64,000 nucleotides of DNA from Ectocarpus siliculosus (lineage: Eukaryota; Sar; Phaeophyceae; Ectocarpales; Ectocarpaceae): positions 7,799,699 to 7,863,698 of the forward strand of contig FN649741.1 in assembly GCA_000310025.1 (NCBI GenBank). The letters are read 5' to 3'. Below are positions 56,829-64,000 of the stretch, in pieces. The notes below the pieces were generated by a model that worked only from the letters and a program-made list of their open reading frames with translations, was not told the DNA's origin and did no database searches. Each line of letters starts with the position of its first letter. Within the stretch, counting starts at the first letter, position 1. A program made the translations under genes and the position numbers.

Positions 56829-57427
56829 CTACGGTGTTAGCCCCCCCTGGAGACCGATGTGTAGTATGCTTGCAAGGGTACCAAGTAGATGACTGCTGTG
56901 AAATGTGAATCTGCAAACGCCGTCGTCAAGATACAAGTTGGGCATGATTCCCCGCCCAACCCTCCGTACTCCGTACAAGTACGCATGCATGCATTTTGCA
57001 AATTGCTTCCGTGGCACTACCTGGTACATAATCTCCGCTATTTTGCTGTTTTTCCGCCATTGTTTTGTCCTTGAATAAATCTCCGCCAGGTGTTCTCCGC
57101 GTTGTTACCCCCCCCCTCCCGTAAGACCCGCTGCTCACACCCGCTGGTCTATCCATCTCACCTCACCTCACCTCCTCGTCGTTTTCTCGCGTTGCTTGCC
57201 TGCCTACGACGTTGACATCAACATCCACGTGGTCCATCTATCCCTCCGTGCCTACTGCTGTCTACACCTCGTACCACCAAGCTGCACAAGCAAGCAGGGT
57301 TTGACACGTACAAGACACCGGCTGCTGGCTGCTTGCTGCCGTCGATGCTAACAAAGAATTCACCGCGGCTGCGGGAGAAAGAATAACGAAAGCGAGGTAT
57401 ATATACTAGACAGCGAGCAGCAACAAA

Positions 57428-60400
57428 ATGTCCACCAAGGAGCGCACGGCGACGGCGGCGGCGGCGGCTTACAAGGATAAGCAGGAGCAGGTGCTGAGGA
57501 TAGCGGCGTCCGACGTGGCTGCGGTTGCTGGTTTCCACCAATGGGTCGACGTGCGGGAATTGTTCCTCGAGCGCTTGCTATACCAGGTGCGCTGCTACTG
57601 CCTTTCGTGTCTCAGCACGGACCGTGTATTGTTATTGTTTCTTTGCTTGAACTGGTTCCAGCGCACCGCTGCTATCGCTCTTGACTTTCTCATATGCATA
57701 TCTTCTAGCCCTCTACAGCAGTAGACTCAGTAGACTAGAACTTTCGTCCCCCCCGCGTTCAGGGTTGTTGTCGTCGTTTTTCCTCCCTGTTGAGCTGTTG
57801 AGATTTTGTTCGTCCCTCCACAAGTGTTTGAAAGAAATTGTTCCGATGTTTCATCTGATTTTTTTTGCTGTTCGGGGGAGACTGATTCACACAATCCTCC
57901 AAAAAATAACCTCCAGTTTTTAGCGTGTTGTTACCGTTGTACTCGGTAGATACTCCGGCCCGGCAAGCCTCGCTCTTGCGGGGTGCGCGTTACTCACGCC
58001 GCGCATATCCAATTTCCTATATTTGCTGGTCCTATGCATAGTATAATGTATGCGTCGGACGAGCGACCTCCGCAGCTCCTCGGGCGCTGGATGTCCGCGC
58101 TGCCTCCATGGTTCAGCTCGTGTGTTCCGTACATAAAAGTACATGTTGCATACCACAACACAGCAGGGGCTGTGTTCCATAGATTCGGGGTGTGTGCGTT
58201 CATATTGTATATCCACCACATATATCTGATGATGTGATGATACTATTAATAATAGATATCACCACCAGCGGCGACATGTTTTGGTCCCAAGGGTTCGGCG
58301 CGCACACGTACACGAGAACACGTTGCTGTGTGGTCATGCGTTGTTCCGATTATTTTCAAGTAGATAACCGTGACCGCTGTCGTGGGCATGCTCTGCCCAC
58401 AAGCAGGCAACATGCAGGCTAAAGTATTGTATCATATGACTGCAACCTGCAATGTGGAGAGGAAATCACAAACTTGTTCTGTTTTCGCAAGAAAATAATA
58501 CATTATACAAAAGGCCGACCGGTAATTTTGTGGATAGATGGGGATTGAATCCATTCGCTGTCTTGTGTGTAGCGAAACCTTCCACAGCAGTACCAGTAGA
58601 TATTTTAGTTTGGCACCGGGCGGATGGGGGTGCCTTGTATATACATTAAGGAATAATAAAAACACACACAGAAAGACTACCCATTCGAGATATACCCACA
58701 GTCGAACGGGATGTGGTGGAGTCTTTTCAGTGAGTGGAGGGAAAACGGCTGAGTACTGGACTTATTTCGAGTCTTTTTAAGTCTATACACTGATGATTTA
58801 TACCAGTGATGCCAGCTGGTGCTAAGTACAAAAACATCTCTATAGGTAACTTACATTTTACAATACATCCCCTGTAGTTCTCTACTGGGTCAACGACAAA
58901 ATATCGGGGAGAATCCCTCCGTTGTGTCGTGTATTGTGTATTTTAAAGTGTAACCTTCACAGGGGACACGGCGCAGTGTCTATTGACAGCTTGCTGGTTT
59001 ATTAGACATATTAGGAATAATATTGTAAAAATCATGAAAGGTGGAACGAAGTCTACAGCAGTACATCACCAGCCCTACATCACTCGTTTTTCAAATCTAC
59101 AGATTTTTTAATTTCACGGACAGCAGGTGTTTCCCGCCGTTTTTTTTTATTTACAAATTGTTTTTGATCCTTTGGGGGTAACGTATCAGTAATGTTTATA
59201 CAGCAGTAGATGAGAATGGTATACCTGGTGCATGGTAGGTAGGGCATACCATTCAGGTTGTATCATGTTAGCTTGTTTCTTGTTATGTTGGGTGTTGGTA
59301 AACACCATCAGTAGAGCATGGACAGTTTTCAAATGATTTACATCCAATGTGGTGGTTGTTGTCATATTCTGGTGAACAATCTGGAAGAGACAAAAATATG
59401 CTTCTAGAGCCTGTTTCCAGTAACGGAGCCTTGGCGCCATTTCTGGGAGCGCGACGCACACACCCTCCTGGCACCTCGCTCGCCACGCCATTTGTTGTTT
59501 CTGAAGCAAAATTATCCTTCGTTCCCATTCTAACAGATTGTTTACCGAGTCGGCATCATGGCCAGAAAAATCATCTGGAAAGTGAAGCGGTATGTTTTTC
59601 CCAGCAGTTTTGCCCACCCCTTTTCTAGAGGACAACGAACAACGAACACACTGCCTTTCTTTGTGCGTTTCCAGCTTTCTTTGCATAACTTTTCTGCAGT
59701 GTCATTTGCGGGAAGGCCGGTTGAACGACCACCACGGCTTGTATACTATGCACTCCTTTAGGGTAGGAGGAGCCGTCAGCCAGTCCCTCGCGGGGACGGT
59801 TGTAGAAGCCCTTGTGGAGTTAGTGGGGTGGAACACGAGAAGGGTAGCCCAGCGATACGTAGGGTCCATGATACACGGGGGGGGCTCATCCGCTAAGCGT
59901 CCGCGAGATCCGGATCGGAGGGAGCAGGAGCAGCGGTGTATCCAAGCAGTGGATTTGCCACTGCAAGAAGGCTTCGCGGAGACGTTTGCGTTCGGGAAAT
60001 AGACTAATGGCTCGACACTCGGTTTACTGTTTTTTTTTTATGGAACCGCAGTAAAATCATGTCGAAATCATGGAACCGCGAAGGGGTTCTGCAGATGAGA
60101 ACAGACTGACTGCAGAGAAGCTTGGAGCGAGCACCCACTCGTGACAAGCCTTCCCAACCCTAACGGAGGGAGAGTACGGCAGGAAGAACAGCCGTCCCCG
60201 CCCACCCAACTGCGCTAGGTATTTGGTTTGACTGGGGTTAGTATTCTGAGCGACTGCCGCGTTGACGACACGGAGGGCGTCAACGCAAGGGGTAGTAACC
60301 CTGGGTGGAGTCTCCGGGCTTTTGTAGCCGGAGGCCTCATTTCATCCCAAACTCTACATCGTTGACAACTGTCCCGCAGTGTTTTGGTCGTCCAACCAAG

Positions 60401-62205
60401 CGCTCAAGTGGGGGCGGGGAGAGGAGCAGTCAGGACGTCTCCGCGTGACCGAGCTGATTGGAGGGAAAAAGCAAACATGCGACAAAAAGTCACTGAAAAA
60501 TAACTTGGAATAATTCGGACCGTGTTTTTTTCTATCCAACTCATCTACAGCTACAGCAGTACACCCCCCCGCCAAGGGCAGAGAATCGCTGCTGCAGCCG
60601 CGCGTTTCCGGCTTGCAAACAGCAGTAGGGCAGTAACCGTGGCAGCATCATGGTGTCTCAAACTCGAGTGAGAAGGGGCATCTTTCTCGGGCTTTTGGTC
60701 GTTCAACCAAGCGCTCAAGTGGGGGCGGGGAGAGGAGCAGTCCACAACGTGTCCGCGTGGCAAAACTGGTCAGAGACATCCGACAAACTGTGGCACTCCT
60801 GGCTGGAGGAACGACTTGAAATTTGTACCGTGGTGCCGTCCAACCACCGTTGTTCAGTGCACACACTAGCCACGGGCGGGCAGAGAAGCGCAGCATTCGC
60901 GCCTTGCAAACAGTAGCATCATGGTGTCCCCAACTCCGTTGAAAAGAGGCACTTGTTTCCTTTTTTCGAGCTTGGGAGCGCGCAGCACAATTTGGGAGGA
61001 GGCAAACATGTTGGTGGATTGGTGCACTACCGTAAACAACACAACGAACAATAATATCTTTCTCGGGACTGAACACACGGCAGGAGAAAGGCTTACATCG
61101 CGGGAATCAAATGCCGACAACTCAAGAAGTCAGATGACGATAATAGCGAAGCGCGCTCGATGACCAGGCTCTGTGGGTAGGGCTGTGGAGTGGAAGGCGA
61201 AAGCAACACCGTTCGAGCAGCAAGTGGGGGGGCAGTCTGCTCGCCCCTCTCGCCTTGTCTCATCACCAACCCCGTGTTCGTGCACACAAGCTCGCAGAAC
61301 TAAAATCCTGCCTATTTGATCGGAGTGCGAGACACCATGATGCTGCTGCGGTCACTGCCCTACTGGGTGCAAGCCGGAAACGCGCGAATGCAGCACTTGT
61401 TGCGCCATAGGGAGGGTGTGTACTGTAGACGCGTTGGCTGGACGAACACACGGTTCTCATTTCAAGTCGTTTTTCAGACCAAGATTGTGGCTGCTTGAGC
61501 ACCAAGTCGAATGAATCGACGCATACGTTTTTTTCGTCATGTTGTTCTGTGATTTGCTCTCTCTCCCTCTCGCCTTCATCCCCATTTCAGCGATTGGTTG
61601 AACGCCCAGAAGGCCGAGAATTGGTGCCTATTCCCACCGGAGTTTGAGACACAATGATGCCCGCGGTCACTTTTATTTCCCTCATACTGCTGTTCGCGCG
61701 CTGGAAACGCACAAATGCAGCAGTTGTGTCCGTTGATGAACCGCTCTCTGCGGAGTCCACCGCAATACGGAGGAATGGGTGCGAACGTCGGCTAGATGAT
61801 TCAGCGGAAAACCCATTCACGATGGAGAGAAGTGTCGAAAAGTCGAGATTTTCATCTGTTCCCCAACAATCTCGGGCGGTATCCATTCTTTCTTATTTTT
61901 TCTGGTGCTTTCGTCTCATGGTCAACCTTGTTGTTGTTGATGACGATGACGATCTGTTGTTTTTTGGTTGACGCTGGAGACGACAGCAAACATGCCCCGA
62001 ATCTCCCCTCTATGATAGCGTTAGAGCACAACAGGTTTTTTGTACCACATTGTGAAATGTCCAAGCCCGATCCCTTCGAGAAGAAAACTATATATATATG
62101 TGTTGTTCACTCCTCCGTTTCGCCAAACATCTGACAACTGCCGTTGTTGTTCCGGGCCAAGGTGTTCAAACACTTTCATCTCCATCTACAGCAATACATA
62201 AAACC

Positions 62206-62247
<42 letters not shown>

Positions 62248-62729
62248 CCGCAAAACACTTGAACGCAATCAGCGCTGCTCGCCCTCCCCTCTCCCCCCGG
62301 TGGTACTTCCACTTTGGCCCCTCCCTTATTTACCACTTTTGTCGAAGTATAACATGTACATGTATCTGGTACGAATGGTTATTTATATTCGCCCTTCATC
62401 GCCGGTGCAGGACCTCGACCACCTCCTCCGACTGGATGCGGCAAACGTCGGCGCCGAGGTGGAGGATAAACGGCAGCGGTCGGAGAGGCTCTTGTCCAAG
62501 GCCGGCAATGGGCAGCTGAGGGCAGTCCGGAAGAAGGCCGGTGACGGTGCTGCGGTCGACACTGTAAAGGACGCGCAAGCACTGCGGGAAAAGGTGGCGA
62601 GACTCGGTGATATCTTGCGAATGTTCGGGGTTGTTGTTTTTGTCGTTGCTGTCTTCACACGTTAAAAACCGTTCCGATCGCTCTATCGCGTGTAACATTT
62701 ACTTATTTACTCTCCCGGTGACTGGACTG

Positions 62730-62761
<32 letters not shown>

Positions 62762-63760
62762 NNNNNNNNNNNNNNNNNNNNNNNNNNNNNNNNNNNNNNN
62801 NNNNNNNNNNNNNNNNNNNNNNNNNNNNNNNNNNNNNNNNNNNNNNNNNNNNNNNNNNNNNATTTGTTTTCCCCGGGTGATCTTGGTTCCCCCCCCCCCC
62901 CCCCCCCCCCCTCCCCCCCCCGGCCGTAACGTGTATCTACACCTGGACCGCGTTAGGCCCGGTCCCTCCTGAAGGACGCGGAGGTTAAGAAGAAGCTGTC
63001 CAAGGAAGAGGCGAAGGAGCTCGAGAACGACCTTCTCAAAGACATCAACACGCAGTTCGGCACTCGAAATGAGAACTTCGCGCTGGACGTCTACGAGCGG
63101 CGGTGCGGGACGGAGGTGCGCCAACTCGACGGAGGCTTGGCGCGTTGTTTTCTTTTTTTTTTCGTTTTCTGTTACTGGATAGTACAATCCGGCAATCAAC
63201 GGCCAAGTATCAAGCAGCGGTGAACGACATTTCGTGTGGAGATTGATCGGTTGGTGTAAATAGTCCGCGGAGGAAAGGTCAGTTGGTCTTCAGTAGGTTA
63301 ACAGTTGTGTACAAGCGTCGCGTCCATCTTCCACAGCGCGCCTCTGTTGAATGTTGCAAGTTGAACTTGTTCTCATTTCTCTTTTCGCGCCTGAAGAGCA
63401 ATTGAAGAGCATTGAAGACGTATGGTAGAAAGCATCGGAAAGTCAAAGAAGAAAGGAAAATTCGGCGACGCTCTTCTGCGATGCATGCGCACACAGCTCA
63501 CGCGTTTTGTTCTCACACGCGGCATATATTGGTGAGATTCTGATGACTATGTCCAATCACACGATGATGTCCAATCACACCCACCCGGTTCGGTACTGTT
63601 GTGTGTACAACGCAATATTGGTACCAAACAACACGCGTGTGTCACATTACAGGTCATCTGCAGCAACGAGCGGATTTTGGTTTGGCCTTTTCCAGGCAGC
63701 AAGATCTCCGGAGATGGTGTGCCCGACAGAGCACTCGACCCTCCGCCTGAGCTTAGCCAG
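57428..63760 (+). CDS. Conserved-looking protein, possibly PD-(D/E)XK nuclease-like; continues past window
   Basis: Exons: 57428-57586 (start MSTKERTATAAAAA), 62411-62593, 62957-63115 and 63653-63760; all in phase 0. Joined, they give about 203 residues: GFHQWVDVRELFLERLLYQ, then DLDHLLRLDAANVGAEVEDK, a charged helical stretch, then FGTRNENFALDVYERRCGTEV and SNERILVWPFP. The G..NE..ALDVYE..CG.EV pattern resembles the first catalytic motif of YqaJ/lambda-exonuclease-type PD-(D/E)XK folds, and the WPFP strand would follow it. The catalytic D-ExK should lie beyond the window. A further exon may start at 63941 (SRRTEQRGG...), open to the last base. The family name is unknown to me; nuclease function is inference. 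The donor at 62594 was preferred over 62607 for phase. Intron 1 is 4.8 kb and carries mobile-element debris. Confidence 0.6.
58661..58755. repeat. Dispersed repeat, copy of 4833-4935
   Basis: Direct copy with about 80 percent identity by eye, sharing TTCGAGATAT, CCCACAGTCGAA and TTCAGTGAGTGGAGG. Located in intron 1 of the gene at 57428. Confidence 0.75.
59347..60002 (+). pseudogene. Tyrosine recombinase C-terminal fragment
   Basis: The segment 59700-60002 encodes GLYTMHSFRVGGAVSQSLAG, then ELVGWNTRRVAQRYVGSM. This shows the H-x-x-R box and, about 35 residues later, the nucleophile tyrosine of tyrosine recombinases, in the style of eukaryotic DIRS or Crypton elements (HSFR.GGA ... GW....A.RY). 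A 110-base intron (59590-59699, GTATGT...CTGCAG) would join it in phase to an upstream frame (59347-59589) ending HLESEA. The first catalytic arginine and the N-terminal core-binding part are not visible, so the copy is probably truncated. It lies in the sense direction inside intron 1 of the gene at 57428. Confidence 0.6.
60377..61735. repeat. Cluster of four diverged repeat copies, two direct and two inverted
   Basis: Copy A is 60575-60745, a shorter copy B is 60880-60955, and a partial copy of the distal half is 60377-60432. Inverted copies C (61316-61400) and D (61590-61735) face them. Shared blocks: GCGCGTTTCCGGCTTGCA, CATCATGGTGTCTC, GTTCAACCAAGCGCTCAAGT. The arrangement looks like nested or tandem insertions of one foldback family within intron 1 of the gene at 57428. 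No ORF in it is convincing. Confidence 0.8.
62207..62246. repeat. CAG trinucleotide microsatellite
   Basis: About 13 CAG units in intron 1, 165 bases before the acceptor of exon 2. The polyglutamine ORF across it is not coding in this model. Confidence 0.9.
62762..62861. other. Assembly gap (100 N) in an intron, probably spurious
   Basis: Here the corrupted copy is on the right: ATTTGTTTTCCCCGGGTGAT then CTTGGTT then poly-C (62862-62910) mirrors the clean left flank ATTTACTTATTTACTCTCCC then GGTGACTGGACTGA then poly-C (62697-62761). The gap lies in the intron 62594-62956. Confidence 0.75.
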
Positions 63761-64000
63761 GTATGCATGCAGCCATGCTCTTTTAAGGCGTTTTTTTTTT
63801 TTTGCTGCTGCGGCGCCTTGAACGTGTTGGGGTATTTGTTTCGCTTTGGGTTAGTGCTCCTATTTAACGTAGATACGATGGCTTGGCTTCGGAGACTCAG
63901 GTCGATTTCGTCGTGCGTGTACATACAACTGCCGCAGAGTCGCAGAACTGAGCAAAGAGGTGGAGTAGCAATCGATCAGCAGCCACGGCTATGCACAGCG

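Larger units (their letters stand above)
54847..57427. other. Intergenic stretch upstream of the last gene
   Basis: No supported gene. It holds the second copy of the 29935 repeat (55300-55400), a MITE-like element (56641-56828), and many ACAGCAGT octamers (55390, 56145, 56597, 56892, 57254). The promoter of the gene starting at 57428 should lie at its right end, where a TATATATA tract occurs near 57398. Confidence 0.5.

Noticed and set aside
59186-59686. 166-codon minus-strand ORF opposite the recombinase fragment
   Set aside because: It is open and superficially protein-like, but no family is recognised and the plus strand explains the same stretch better through the phase-matched recombinase exon.

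Overview
This is a nuclear genomic window from an intron-rich eukaryote, most likely a brown alga of the Ectocarpus type. The clues are genes cut into many short exons by introns of roughly 100-2000 bases, and a GC-rich single-exon ankyrin gene with the N-terminal signature I associate with the large Ectocarpus ankyrin family. A possible plastid-lipid-associated (fibrillin-like) gene, TTAGGG-type interstitial repeats, and abundant non-coding DNA full of small inverted-repeat elements also fit. Three 100-N gaps with corrupted flanks look like draft Sanger assembly. The species is inferred, not proven.

Layout: 1-1010 holds a long inverted repeat plus an extra direct copy of one arm. 2108-10319 (+) is a 14-exon coiled-coil protein gene whose N-terminal exon I did not find. 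10320-15307 is gene-poor and contains a second large foldback element (13548-14342). 15313-17152 (+) is a four-exon PAP/fibrillin-like gene. 20036-21502 (-) is an ankyrin-repeat gene. 24529-29872 (+) is a seven-exon ALKBH8-like gene (RRM plus 2-oxoglutarate/Fe(II) oxygenase, no methyltransferase) with a foldback element in one intron. 33428-42151 (+) is a DDX3/Ded1-type DEAD-box RNA helicase in ten recognised exons. 42152-53400 is gene-poor, with unrecognised ORFs, one possible minus-strand pseudogene and small inverted repeats. 53647-54846 is a decayed gag fragment of an LTR retrotransposon. 57428 to at least 63760 (+) is a gene of unknown function with a possible PD-(D/E)XK-like motif. Its 4.8 kb first intron houses a tyrosine-recombinase fragment and four diverged copies of one repeat, and it continues past the window end.

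All exon chains were checked by hand for reading-phase continuity across every junction, so the internal structure of the five main genes is well supported; most 5' ends are not. The host genes have unrelated roles (mRNA helicase, tRNA wobble modification, plastid lipid, protein interaction) and show no functional clustering.

The most unusual signals are three. (1) An octamer, ACAGCAGT/ACTGCTGT, occurs about 37 times where about 2 are expected, and in one case interrupts a dispersed repeat whose other copies lack it; it may be a footprint or terminus of a TA-target transposon. (2) The window is rich in long hairpin elements. (3) At each N gap one flank is a homopolymer-corrupted duplicate of the other flank, so the gaps are probably spurious.
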